Positions 32,377-45,267 are shown, numbered from the stretch's first letter. The stretch is DNA of 64,000 nucleotides from Calonectria ilicicola (GCA_020809705.1 CP085825.1:4836001-4900000), one strand, 5' to 3'. Notes: generated by a model from the letters alone, not told the origin. Numbers and translations: made by a program.

Positions 32377-35300
32377 CTACATAATGAGTTTATTATATAA
32401 GACCGAGACAAGGAAATATAGCTGATCGCAGGTAATGCATCTAGTTTATAATAATTTGGTGGTAAAATGGCTGTGTAGGTGAATGGGTAACTGGCTTGGT
32501 GTCTCATATTATTTTTTGTCCCCAGCTTGCCGCTCACTTAGACGAGACTTTGCTGATGAAATGGAACAAACCTACTAATAACTAGCTAAAGTTGACGATC
32601 ATAAACTGTGTTACAATGGAATAGTGGAGCAAAGCCTCTACCCGAGAGTGTAGACGACTGGCATGAAAGTTGAGAGGTGTAGAACAAGTGGCAATCAATG
32701 CCACCACAGACTGCTGATTCTGACTACGCAGACACACGCAAAAACAGAAAAGAAAACACGATGGAAAATTGCATATCGGATTCCAGCTATGATTCCTATG
32801 AAGACAGTAAATATTGGGCAACGCGATAAATCAACCTGCTATTTTTCTTTGACTAGGGCGATCGGTTTACTGCATCTGACGCATGCCATTGATCGCAATT
32901 TCCGGAAGCATCACTCTCCTGGATATTTTACTACAAGAAACTAGTATTATTGAAGGACATATTGAGTAATAAGATATTGAACGTGGGTGACATTGGATAT
33001 ATTTGATCAACCCCCGTTGACTAGAGCGGATACAGTTCTTTGTCACAAGGCCAGTACGTAACCAACCATCTAAACTGCTGGCGTTGTACATGGTAGGTTT
33101 TGGAATGTGAAAATTGGAAGATTCAATATAAAAAATTCCTCAAATTGGAAAAAAGAAATTATGACGTATGATTTACTGACCGCCGGTTTACTGTCTTGAC
33201 ATCCTTTATACTGACTTTGAGCATTTACACGGTATTGATATGTGCTACACGCTTTTGGCCCTTTAAAAGTGAGGATTGGTAAGGGTCTAATAGTTTGGCG
33301 ATTTCGAACTCTGGGCCTTCTTGCATTTTGGATGAGCAAAGAATGCATTGTCTTTTCTCATCTGGTGGAAACCAACCAGCGCTTTTCTTGACGAAACCAA
33401 ACATTGTCTTCATTATTTTACTCTAGCAAGCAACACCAAAGCATTCGAATAAATCCGAGTTCTCAGTTAGCACCCAAATGATATAATGGGCCTAGGCGCC
33501 CCTCTGATGTTCACGTCTTCAAGCAAGCTGGTTTCTGAGGTCAAGTTTCGAAATGTCTTGGTAAGTGTGAAACTCACAAGCCCATGGAGAAACCCGGGTT
33601 CTGTGCGGGCATCATAACGGACATCGGTCTAATTATAGTCTAGGACAGCCATGTTATGGTACCCGTGCAATTGCTTCCGTCGTGGTATGTACGTCAGTCT
33701 CAAGTCCCCCCCCCTCTTTCAAACACCCTCCTTGGGCAACAAGCTGCACATTCGCAAAAGGGCTTCAAAAAAACTAAAAAACTAAAGGTTTTGCCCTGCA
33801 GGCCACTTGACCTTTATCCACCGCGGGCGAAACTACTGTGGTCTAATGCATAGAGCCAGCCGTGTGATGAGCGGCATGGAGAAGCTACTTCTACGTTATT
33901 GTGGAGGGCTTAGCCAGTCAAGACAGCACACATCAAAGACATGGCTTGGAAACTAAGCTAATTTTAGTTGGAGACGAGGAGGCATTCAAGGAGTAAAACA
34001 GCTAACACTTGAGGTAAAACGTGGGGGTAGTTACAGATGTAAAGCACCAGTGGATGGTTAGCATTGCTTTCAAGCATGCATTCGTTTGAGCTGCAGGTTA
34101 AATCATGGCACCAGAAAATGTGCCAATTGTAGAGCAGAGGCACCATTTATGGGATGTGACTTGCTTATTCCTTCTTCATGCGGCCCTCACCCTGGGTTGG
34201 TTGATACGTTTTGATGGAGAATTGAAACAGAGAAAAATGGGTCGGGACGTCAACCGAACACTGCTTAATTGGTTCTCAACTTACCAACACAATATGCCAA
34301 GTCATCAGAGTTGTGGAATACTTGGCGTATTCTCACCATGATTGAGCGGGTTGGGAATTTCGAGCCAATTCATGGCTGCATTCTCCCCACCAGAGACGTA
34401 AGTGAGGCGCGGCCAGTCTTCTACACCGCACAAATCCACGGCGTCAATGGATCCAAGCTATTGGCGATCCCCATCGTAGCTCAGCACTCAAGAGCTTCTA
34501 GAGCCCTTTAACTAATGTGAATTTTCTTTTTCTCATCGCAAGCTAGTAGTTTTGATGTAAGCCCCAACCTCCGTACCAGATGGCTGGTACAGTAGTTCGT
34601 TTTCCTCTGGGGCGGACCGTGAAGAGTCCATGGATGGCAGGGACGGGAGATCCGCATTAAGCGTTGAATTGGAGGCTGGGTCGAGAACAGACAAGCGGGA
34701 GGCTTGTGCCAGCAAAGAAGCAACAAGCAACCGAGAGCATGTTCAACGGGAGAAGTCAGACCAAGCCAGACTCGCCAGTAATGACAACTCTGGGGACCCA
34801 AGGATTCAGGCACGTCAGCTCGGATCATGGTCAAGGTGAGGCTGGGGCACCCCTGGGTCCTGGGAAAGGAGTGCAGACATGTACTAGTCCCGCCCGCTAG
34901 CGCGGTGGTATCATCTCCACTGACCGGGCTTGATTGAAAGAAGCGACTGGCGGTGGTCGATGCAGCCCATGCCCACAACTCCAGAAGTGGATGCCGATAG
35001 TGTAGAATTGGCAAGCTGGACGGGAGACTAGTTGGGAGCTGAGTGGCGATCGGGTGACAAACCGGTGAAGGTCAACGTGCCACGCAGAGCCAGCTTGACC
35101 TCGCGGCTACTCAGTTGCGGCGGGCGGGCCAGCCAGCCTGTTCTAGAGGTGACCTTTGAACTCAGGGACCGTCGTGTCTGAGACATGGCACTCTGCGACG
35201 ATCACTCCCGTGTTGGGGGCATCGACAAGTGTCGTGCTCCGACCTGTGGGGCCGGATGCCGTCACGTATGGGCAGACTGGATCCGGAATGCAGACTGAGA

Positions 35301-35659
35301 CTGTGCCCGAGACTGGGACAAAACACCCGGTCTGTGACCAGCAGTGCAGGATCGTAGATCGAACCATCCAATCCTGGCAGACCGCTTGGCTTTTCTTACC
35401 GAGAGCGAGGATATCGGTGACGAGGTCGATCGGCCAGCATTGCGGTTTGAGTTTTCCCATGACGACCGCCCACGGAGATCTGTGATTCCGGAGCTTGGAC
35501 AATGTCCAAAGTGCCAGAAGCAGCAAAGCTCGGTCTATTAGGATAGGTGTAACTAACTGACGAAGGTATATCTCCATTGGAGCCGCGTTCGTTTCTTGGG
35601 AGATGGATGTTACACGGGCCAGGTCAATCAATAATCGGTGGCCAGCCAATCTCCCGTTC

Positions 35660-35663
<4 letters not shown>

Positions 35664-35690
<27 letters not shown>
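35664..35690 (+). repeat. (CA)13 microsatellite
   Basis: Thirteen perfect CA units lie in the GC-rich part of the gene desert. They force an artificial Val-Cys repeat into open frames read across them. Confidence 0.95.
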
Positions 35691-38600
35691 CGACCGGCCT
35701 TTCGCGGATCATCTTGGTTGATCAAGACCGAGGTGACATGGTGGCATCGGAACCGCGATGGACTATGAATCGAAGACTATGAATCAGAAACGATGCGAAG
35801 GCAACGACAAATGATGCCTATGCGCTACCTGATTCACGTGCGACGCCTGGCGGACAGCGACGTTGGACAGCCGTTTGGGCAACAGCATGTCGAGAGGTGG
35901 GTATCGCACACAGCAGCATGCACATGTACATGTAGGTGCTAATTACTCCGTATTTTTGACGCTGGAATCGTCCGAAGTGCTCGCATGGTGCCTGAAAATG
36001 GGGGTGGCCCCGGTCCAGGTTTCCGTTACTTTTTTTGGCATAGGCTCACCTTGTCCATGCGGCGGAAACATAGCACCCCTTGTTCCTAGAGAGCACCGTG
36101 CCGCAGAACTGCCGTTGGCAAGGCGTGAGAAATTCTGGTGGGCTGTTTGCGCGTAGAGTCAGACGTGAGTCTCCAAACGTCTCAACCCACCGGGTCTACA
36201 GACCAACCTGCTACATATTGACGGCAAGCGTGTAATGCATGACGAGGACACGGATAGCCACAAAGCAGGAGGGGCGCCAGAGTGCTCTGCAGGCGCATCA
36301 CATTGCAAGCGCCGGCGCCTGTCAGAGTCCAGACTTATCTGTTCACACATTCACAGACCTGCCTCCCGCCTTCCCCCTCGTAAAACCTTTGCTGAGGCTT
36401 GCCATTTGGGCGGAGCTGGAAATGTGGCGGCAAGCATTCCAGTGATCCGCGTGGCTTGTGGAGTAGCACACGGACTGGGCTCGAGGCTAATAGACACCGT
36501 CGGCCGGTTGAGGGTGCTGCCACGATGCGGGTCGCGTTTGGCCGCTTAATGCGAGAACTGGACACTCCTGGGCTCCTGTCGGCGTGAGTCTGTGCGACGC
36601 ATCAATCAAAACTACTAGCCAGCCATGCTGAGTCGCCTTCCGTTAAAGGGACGAGAGAGCGCCAGAGGTCGGAGCCGGAGGTTAGGGCCGGGCAGATGGG
36701 CAAGACGGGGTAGTGGTATTACTGAGCATGATGCTCTGGTCCTACATAGGAAAGTGGGAAGTGGGAGATTTGAATGACGGAGACGGTTTCTTTATACACA
36801 AATAAAGTTATGAAGTCGAAAATTAATTTGTGCACTGCAGGATAAGGCCATGGAGAGTTCGTGGTGTCTCAAATTTACTCCTGAGACGATCCTGGAGACA
36901 GGGCAGTCTTCGCCAAAGAGAAGGTTGAATGACGGATGCAGATGAATTTCCTCCCGGAGCCGTGTGGAGCGACAGACCCTGGCCAGGGGAACCCGTATAA
37001 CGATGTAACCTTGGAGCATGAGTTGGATTCATATGTTGTCTCAGCACGACCGGGGTCGCATCGAGTCGGCGTCCAGGATACGGGCCGATGAAGACGGAAT
37101 CGCATGTTTGCAGGCTTGGAAAAGAAGAAATATTCTAGAAAAGAAGCAAATAAAATTCATAAGCGAAAAACAAGGGCAATCAGACAGGGAGCCCATTTTG
37201 TCTAACACCTGCTTTCTCGGGGGCATTTCCTCGAGGAAAAGCAAAAGAAACAAATCAACTGATCAGTATTGTTGCCCACCTTGAGACAACAAGCCATTAC
37301 TCCGGGCGAAATGCCGGGAGAAACGGGTGGAGGAAGAAGAAGGAACGAAACAATCCAACTCAATTGCGAGAACGATCCTGATGCTAACTGTGTGGGGCCG
37401 GGAGGAGCCACACTGTACCTCGCAGCCCAGACCTCTCAAGCAGCAAGCCCTTTTTTCTAATTTATTTTTTTTCTCGGTATTTTATTTTTGTCCATATTTG
37501 TTTTGTTTTTCCCTTCCCGCTATTAGAGGCTACCGGACCCAAGAGGCCTCAACGGCGACGCCATCGAGAGAAAACAAAACGCAGCCACACTGGCAAAGCC
37601 GATCGGGTCATTCCGAGCGAGACTCGAGAGGTGCAATCATCTGCTATCTGGAGCGGAGCCGCGGGACGGTAGTGCACAATCGGGCGGGGGAGCCTTGAGA
37701 AACAGAGGGCTTGGTAGGACAGTATTAAGGGAGCAATATGTAATATTGAACAAGGAAGCGCTGGGGAAATTCGGCCCAAAAGGGAAAGACGTCAGCTCTC
37801 GGCCTGGCACCCCGGGAGGGTTGTTTTGGCGACGGGATCGCATCGCAATAAACGCACAACATCGCCGAAACTCCTGATTCGAGTGCATCTAAGCCCCGAT
37901 CAAGTCAGGGAAACGAGACTACTGGTATAGACTCATAGCCTGCAGCCGAACGCGTGCCCTGACTCGAGGCCTGGCCAGGAACAGGGACGCGGTGGATCCC
38001 ACTGGTCCAGCAGTGTGGCCTAGCCAGCCATCCATTCACTCTCAACCACCGCCGCATGCACAGCACGCCCATTACCCCCAACCAGGACTAGACCCCTTTT
38101 TGCTCGTTGGACGGACCCGTCGCAATACCACACAATTCCGCTACCAGGCACTGTCACCGTACCCGGACGGCGTCCTGGGCTATGCTCCAGTAGGTAGGTA
38201 GTCTCTAAAGTAGGGGCTCCATCTAGCCCGCGGGAGCCTCCACATCAGGGGGACATGGCTGCAGTCCCTGGCATGGGGAGAGACACAGGCACAGGCACAG
38301 GCTCACGCATTCACACACTCACAGCAAGCTCAGACACGCGGGCGACCACGGTGCCTCGAACGGACCACCCGGCCGCGGACCAAGGGCCACGAGGGCGGAG
38401 GAAGCATCCAATCTGATCCCAAGCCTAATCCTACCACCTCCACCGTTCGCTCACCAACTCGACTCCTTCTCGGTACCTTACCAAACCAAGACGAGGGCCA
38501 GGGGGGCCAGCGAAACGAGGCCTGTACTCCGTGCTCCATTCAGGCTGCTCCTCCACGAGTTCGACCGGCGTGCCGTTTTCACTCTGTTCATTCCAACTTC

Positions 38601-39563
38601 TCTTCTCCCTCACACGTCACTTTTTTCTTTTGGGCGTGCGCAAGTCCTTCGTGTTTGCTTTTGCGGTGCCTCGACGAATTCAGGCCGCATTGCTTCTTTT
38701 TGTCCTTCATTGTAATAGGTACGTCCCTCATTGGCCCTCCCTATTTCCAGTCCTCCATTCCCCAGCATCCCTCATCCCAACCGCCTCCTCCCATTGGCAT
38801 TCGGGGTTTGGTATTTTCCAGCTGCATTTGCCTTTGCATCTGCATTCGTCAGGGCCCGTTTGCTTGCTTCGTTTGAGTCGCCTGCTTCGCCGTGGCGGCC
38901 GTTCCAACCGCCCAGAGAGGTAACGGACGCAAACGACGAGGCGGACGTGAATGCAGCCATCCTCCAAGACGGAATCGTCCACAAACGAACTCCGTCAGGT
39001 ATCCTGTCGAAACGCAACATCCAATGTGCAGTGCTCTCGCCGTCGCAATCTCTTGCAAGACATTTCCGCGATTGGCACGCCCTCCAAAGTCCCTGTGACA
39101 CCTGCCGCTCGCGTGGACTGGCTACTGCTGTGTCCCAATGGTCACACCAACTGCGATTCCTGGGCGTCACAAGAGCTTTGGTTGCGCTCCCGGCATCTGC
39201 CCTGCACCCGGCCGTCAGCCATCCACCCTACCAGTGCCCCGGGCCTTACGCATTTGATTTCTTTGCTGTTTCAGCTCTTTTGTCTGCCGGCGCATTCCAC
39301 TAATAGCATCCAGCAATCGAAGGCCGCACCAACCTCCAGCGCCGCCACCGTGTGAATCGGAAAAACCCCCCCACCTCCTTGTCAACTTGACGAGGTTTCC
39401 CGACCATCCATCCCCGACCTTGCGCCTGCGCGTACCCGAATAACCCCCCCTGCCGGCTCTCTTGTATTAGCCGGCTCTCACAAGCTCACGCCGGCGCTTA
39501 CTGCTTGTCATACATTTCGGCATTGGGAGACCTCCATTGGTCTACCCGCCTAACGCAGCCACT

Positions 39564-42500
39564 ATGGCAGTCCCAAACTCAGAGGCAACCATGTCGCGAC
39601 CTGTGTCCGGCATCGTTATTCCTCCCCGCGGCATGAGGTCTCGAACACAGAGCATTTCCAGCGACAGACCCTCGACGATTGCACTTAGCTTGATGTCTCC
39701 CCCAGCGGCAGTGTCGCCCGAGGCCGCATTTATTGCGGCTTCTGCTGCCTCTCAGATTGTTACAAACGACCACGATACCCACGCCGAGACCTGGTACGAT
39801 GAGCATGGAATTGAGCCTGCTGGTGAGACCGCCTTGGTGTCAGCTGAGGCCATGGTTCTCGTAAATAGCTTTCTGGACCAACTTCTCTTCAACTTCCTGT
39901 CGATTTCCCGGGCCACAACACTGGCTGCTTTGCGACCAGCCGTTACTGAAGTCTTAAAACCTAAACTTGCCAAAGATGCAGTGAACAACGCCGACGAGGA
40001 ACTACGCGAATACTTGGGTGAGGGCGAGGAGGAGGATTACGTCCAGCCTCAAGGTGCTGACCCATCTCGGGATTGGGATCTCGAGCTGGTGTGGAAACGT
40101 ACGCGACTGCGATGCATGGTCTACTCGTCATTAGGAGACCTGGAGGAAGAAGATGAGGATATGTATATGGAGCAGGAGCACCTTGAAATCGGTGCCGATG
40201 AGCAGATTTCAGCCGTTATTTCCCCCGCTGTGGCAATTTTCTTGACCTCAGTGCTGGAGTACATGGGCGAACTGACCCTCACGGTCGCCGGACAGGCCGC
40301 ATATCACAGACTGCGCGCAAAGTTCCAGAAGGAAATCAAGGAAGGCACCAAGAGCCCCACAGATATTGTTGATCGCATCGTTGTTGAGGAGCAGGATATG
40401 GAAAGGGTTGCTCTGGATCGCACCCTTGGACGTCTGTGGAGAGGTTGGAAGAAGAGAATTCGATCTCCAACTTTCGATTTTGGCGGTCGCCCATACTCAC
40501 GAGCATCCATCGGCCACATCAGACACGATAGCAACGTTACCGATTTGAGCCGAACTCCTTACAGCGATGCCGAGTTCGAAACGAAGAAGGATGCGAAGGA
40601 CCCTCGACCCGAATTGATCCCGCTCCCCATGAGCAGTACCGATGTGGATGAGATTGAGGTCCCAGGTCTCGCGGTCTATAGCGACGAGGAGGACGATGAA
40701 GTCAAGGAAGTGGAGGTGACTACCAAGCGCCGACCGATGAGTCTTTTGATAATCCCATTCGGGAACGTGAATGGTCTCCCGACTCCAATTATGTCTCAAC
40801 CCAATACTCCTGATTGCAACGGGCGCAAGAGGTCCAACTCTCTTCCAACACCTGGCTCCTCGCCTTACCGAGCTGCTGGCAAACGAGGCAAAGAGCCAGC
40901 ACCGGCAGTCAGGGAAACTGTTGATGATCTGCATCTTACCAAGGCCGCGACCAAGGAGGACGAGGCTAAGGAAGCAACGTCGCCCGTCACCGAGGCAGCC
41001 CCCAAGGGGTACAAGTCCAGAAGCAAGCGGGTTTCTAGGATTATCACAGATACCTCCGCTGCTTCTGCATTCCGCCGAGCCAAGCGAATGTCTGGTGAGG
41101 ATCAAGGAACTGCGCCGTCATACGAGAAGGCTGAAATCCTCACCTCGTCCCGAGTGTCGGTTGCAGGTAGCATCTCCCCTGCCCTCTCTGACAGTGGTGG
41201 CCCATTCCCTTTGAAGAGATCCAACAGTGTTCACTCTGCTCGTATCATTGATGTTCCAGGGCCTAAGAGCCCTGGCGGATCTCGCTCGCCTTCCGTCGAT
41301 ACTTCCGATCGCGTGCGACCGGCGAGTGTCAGTCTATCTGTGCACTCCAACCACAGCGGTAGTCTTTCTAGCAAGTCTAACTACGATGACGCTCAGCTCC
41401 CTAAGATTGTCGCGAGTGTCTCTCGCTCAGGAGTATCAGTTCCCAAAAGTCGATCTCCCGTTGATAGAATGAGAGGATCTATCTCCAACGCTGCCACCAT
41501 TTCTGAATCTGAGGAAGAAGCTGAAGGCGATCAAAAGGCAGCAAAGAATGCTCCTTACCACTCCTCTCCTCTCACCCAGTCTCTTCCTGAAGTCCCTCCC
41601 CCACGTAGAAGACCACAGCCACTCATGGGATTGCCTTCCCAGCCTTCCTCTTCCTCTCATCGGAAATCGTCGTCTGGTGTGAAGGTCAGCAATATCTGGG
41701 CCCCCAGCGCTCCATCTCCCTTGCCTGAAGATAGACAGGCGGACATTTCTCGCAAGACACCCACACATAGCAACTGGCATTCGTCTCGAGACAAGGCCCC
41801 GACCTCGCCTACCCATAGCATTGGTATGGTCTCGATCGAACGCTCCAAGACGAGAGATGACGATGACGAGGCCGGAGTGAGCTCATTTGCTCGGCCCATC
41901 CACACCTCTGGATCCTCTGCTTCCTCGGGAACTGGTCGCCTCAAGGCTGTTCGTACCTCGGAAGAAAACAACTCACGTTCTGAGAATGTTGCTCGTAACT
42001 TTGAAGAACTGATTCAGAGCAACCAAACCATCACCTATACCCTAACACCCGAAAACATGCGTGATATTGATGTAAGTTTGAATCCAATCCCGTTTGTTTG
42101 ACCATGCACTAACAATAACAGCACAAGCGGTCTCTGGATCAGCCTATCATCGCCAAAGCACCCTGGAAGAACGAGGAGAAGTCTCACAACAGATCGAGAT
42201 CATCTTCTGCCGCCACAGACATGAAGTCGCACCACCGCTCTGCTTTGAGCGACGATAAGACCAAGGGAGTCATGGGCTCACCAAAGTCTTCCTCTCGGCC
42301 GGCCCGCGCCTCCGTATCTGCTCGAGACGCGCGAGTTCCAGGCGAATCAACCGCAGACTTTGCAGAGTTCATCAAATCCACTGGTCCTTCAGGAGATATT
42401 CGTCACTCTCCTCTCCGAAGCAATCCCACTGGCACACCCTCAATGCAGTCGAGTGAGCTTCACCGGGCGCCTTCCGCCAGTAGCCGGACTCACCAAGCAC

Positions 42501-43450
42501 CCCGCGATCCTGCTGAAGCTTCCAGGGGTGGCAACTCTGATTTGATTGACTTTCTCCGCCAAGGTCCTCCTGGTCCTCCCGCTGCTACTGCCAACCGCAC
42601 TCCTCGAACCACGTCCATGTTTAGGGAGTCCGACGAACTGTCCAATGGTGTCGGCGCCAAGGTCACTGATCCTTCCATCCCTGATATCCGATATAGCCAG
42701 GCCTCGACTCATGCCACCGATACATCCATGCCCTCGATGCATTCATCTGTCAACTCCAACACGGCCCTTCTCAAGAACAAGGGTGGGCAAACGCCAAGCA
42801 GCAAGATGTACGATGACGACGAGATGATGCCTAAGCGCACAAGAAGGCGTGTCCGAGACCCGTACGCGATTGACTTCAGTGATGAGGAGGATGAAGATGA
42901 CGACTTCATTATGACACCCAAGCCTCCCGTCAAGAAGGAGGAGACGCTGGCCGAGTTCTTGCGAAACTACGAGCCACCACCAGAGCCTGTCACACAGCCT
43001 ATCTCACAAAAGATGCCCAAGAAGAAGTCGAGTGCACCAAGCCTCATTGGAAGGTTCACACGAAGCACTAGCAGCTCCAACTCGAACGCTGCTGTGGTTC
43101 CTCAGCCGTCTGTCGTTGACACTCGATCTCTTCATAGCCGTGGTGGTGGAAAAGGCTATATTCCCATCCAGGTCAACATCCCTGCTGGTTATGACAAGTA
43201 TGGCCCTGTGGATACTCCTGCCGCTCGGCCAGCAATGCCTCCCTCGGGCAACTCCATGGGTCGAGTGCCGATGAAGAAGTTTGAACCCCGAGATGCCGTA
43301 TCTAACAACACCCGTACCTCGGACCTGGCAGCATTCCTTCGCAACTCGGAGCCACCTCCAGAGCCTATTTCTCACCCTCCCACCAAGACTGAGGAGAGCA
43401 GCGGATTATCTAAAATGTTCAACCGACGCAAGAAATCTTCATTCGCATAA
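39564..43450 (+). CDS. large protein with H2B-like and H2A-like tandem histone folds and a disordered tail (function unknown)
   Basis: Exons 39564-42071 and 42122-43450 (50-nt intron with CTAAC branch) give 1278 residues. I know of no assigned function. Residues 92-155 resemble histone H2B: VSAEAMVLVNSFLDQLLFNF matches the H2B alpha-2 opening with its AM and NSF, and the end VLKPKLAKDAV matches the H2B LLLP-ELAKHAV segment. Residues 216-290 resemble H2A: SPAVAIFLTSVLEYM..AGQAAY followed by VEEQDMERVALDRTLGRLW, like the H2A VLEYL..AGNAA and DEELNKLL parts. An acidic linker containing DWDLELVWKRTRLRCMVY lies between. From about 300 the chain is Ser/Pro/Arg-rich and probably disordered, with four FLR-type motifs at 915, 976, 1111 and 1237. 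I chose the first ATG of the frame (ACTATGGCA); a second lies nine codons on. Similarity calls are by eye. Confidence 0.85.
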
Positions 43451-44576
43451 AAGAACCGATGTTTACGACCTTACCTTCCGCCTGCTGTTAGACACGATCT
43501 ATTCCGCTCACGAGCCCATGTACTTAATAATTAGTATTCCAACTGCAGATATTCCAGCCGTTACTAGGGCGCTTATTGTTGCCATGACAGTCTAGTAATG
43601 ACCGTTTCTCTCGTTTTTTCCCCTTTGGCTACGGCCATTTTTTTGTATCTCAATACCGCCGGCCCGGGGGTTGCCATCGCTATATGGTGCTCTTGATATC
43701 TATTGGCTATGCACCTTTTTCTTTATTGTTATCACGTTTGAATGGTATGGCGGCTTTGTTTGATGGATTCAGCTGCAGCGTTGGAGATTGCAAGTGGTGT
43801 GCAGTCTGAGAGGAGGAGAGGAAGGTGGAGGAAGAGGAAGCAGAGATTTGCAATAACATCTCTCGTATGGTGCAGACTGTGCTGGTCAGATTTGAGTGAA
43901 TCATCGACGAAAGCTACGTATTAGCGGCGGGAAATATAGTGCTTTGATGGTTGAGTTGTTTGATTTAACGAATCTATGACTAGTGTGTTTACTTTCAATT
44001 CTAGCTTTTCTAGTGATTTTTGTGTGTGCTCTTGGCTCAAAGTGGTCGTATAGACCTGTCGTTGACTGGATGGAACTGCCAAGTATCTGGGTTGAGGACC
44101 CAACTTTGCAGTCTGTCCACCCCCCAGCTAGGCCAGATTTTCCCTCGTATTCCACAAAGCCAAGCAGACAAAAAAACAGCCGCTTGTCCCAACCAACAAA
44201 AGGCTCGGCTAGGACCATTTCCCAAAAGGACCAAAGCTCCCCCCTAATGCGTGCGCCAAACAGGCCTGTCGGACCCTGGGGCCATGCTGGGGTAAAGCAC
44301 CAATGCGGCGCAACATCAGCCCGATTACATACAGCCTGATTGATTCGGGCAAGGTTGCCTGCTAAAAATGGACAACCTGGGGGATAGACGAGGGATGCAG
44401 GAACAGAGCTGACCGCGATTAAGGACTGGGGGATTGGGAGGGCGGGGGTGGGCTGCTTTATTGCATGAGCTCTTGTCGCCGAGAGAGCACTTTTCGCGAG
44501 ATGCTCGTTGTTGGTACATGACACATGAGCCCATGACACGGCTCCCTTTGCTGCCAGGCCCCGGATATGCGCAGTC
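43451..44576. other. intergenic region
   Basis: This lies between two genes in the same direction. No supported gene is present. The minus-strand frame through 43901-44677 has no motif and opposes the promoter of the following gene. Confidence 0.45.
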
Positions 44577-45267
44577 ATGTCTCGCCACATGGCCCTCTTG
44601 GTTCTTGTTCTTAGCACTACTGCGCTTGGAGCCTTAGCGGCCTCTTCGACGCTTGGCCTGACGACGGACCAGCTCACTCGCGGCGAGACCGTTCGATTGC
44701 GCTGGAGCGGCGTGGCCGAGAGTTACTACCCTCTCAGCCTACAGGCGCGCTTCTTTAACCAAACCAGCGGTGGCATCTTTTCCATCCGGACAACTATAGC
44801 CAGTAGGTTGTCAGCCACCGACCTGCCTGTTACCCAGCAGACTCAAGGGAACACGTTGAGAACTGACGACACAACTCGTAGCCGGGCTGGTGGGCACCGA
44901 GTTTGACTGGGAGAATGTTCCAGCACCGCTGGACTTCATACCGAGCGCTAAATATGAGCTTATACTTGCGCCGCAAGGAGTGAATGAGCCGCGACTAGGA
45001 TACGAGGGTTTATTTCGAATAGCGGAACCAGAAGACACTGGCTCGGGTTCCGACAACGATGACGATGGCGACAATGGCACTTCAATAGATGATCCCTTGG
45101 GACCAGGGGCTGCAGAGGACGAAGGCAATAGAAATGGCAAGGATCTTGCTGTTGGGGCAGGTGTGGGAATAGGACTGGGACTACCAGTGGCGATCGTGAC
45201 GGCTTGGTGGCTCAGCAGGAAGACGAACAAAGCGAAGCAAAAGATCGAGTCAGAGAAGCGACTATGA
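44577..45267 (+). CDS. small type I membrane protein with signal peptide (unknown function)
   Basis: Exons 44577-44802 and 44882-45267 give 203 residues. Residues 1-22 form a clear signal peptide (MALLVLVLSTTALGALA core). The outer domain has an N-x-T/S site in FFNQTSGG and the strand-rich look of small fungal cell-surface domains (GETVRLRWSG, YELILAPQG). An Asp/Gly-rich stretch precedes a glycine-rich membrane segment at about 164-186, then a basic cytosolic tail of 17 residues. I do not recognise the family. The layout suggests a plasma-membrane or wall-associated protein. The splice joint restores an uninterrupted strand-rich domain, but the donor A|GTAGGT could be off by a few bases. Confidence 0.75.

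Larger units (their letters stand above)
31712..39563. other. 7.8-kb gene desert with AT-rich island
   Basis: I find no supported gene over this stretch. About 31700-34100 is AT-rich, richest near 32300-33500, with many TA dinucleotides and frequent stops in all frames, the look of mutated repeat DNA. About 34600-39500 is GC-richer with overlapping short open frames on both strands that have no motif. The last kilobase is probably the promoter and leader of the large gene at 39564, with CT-rich runs. A CA microsatellite lies at 35664-35690. I see no terminal inverted repeats or reverse transcriptase-like motif. Confidence 0.45.

Noticed and set aside
33290..33330. TTCGAACTC sequence resembling a reversed tRNA B box
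   Set aside because: The arms do not pair and no A box lies at the right distance; the same holds for GGTTCGAAGCC near 61388.
35143..35712. Minus-strand frame of 189 codons with a Cys-Val repeat
   Set aside because: The repeat is the CA microsatellite read as codons, and a plus-strand frame overlaps it; nothing recognisable.
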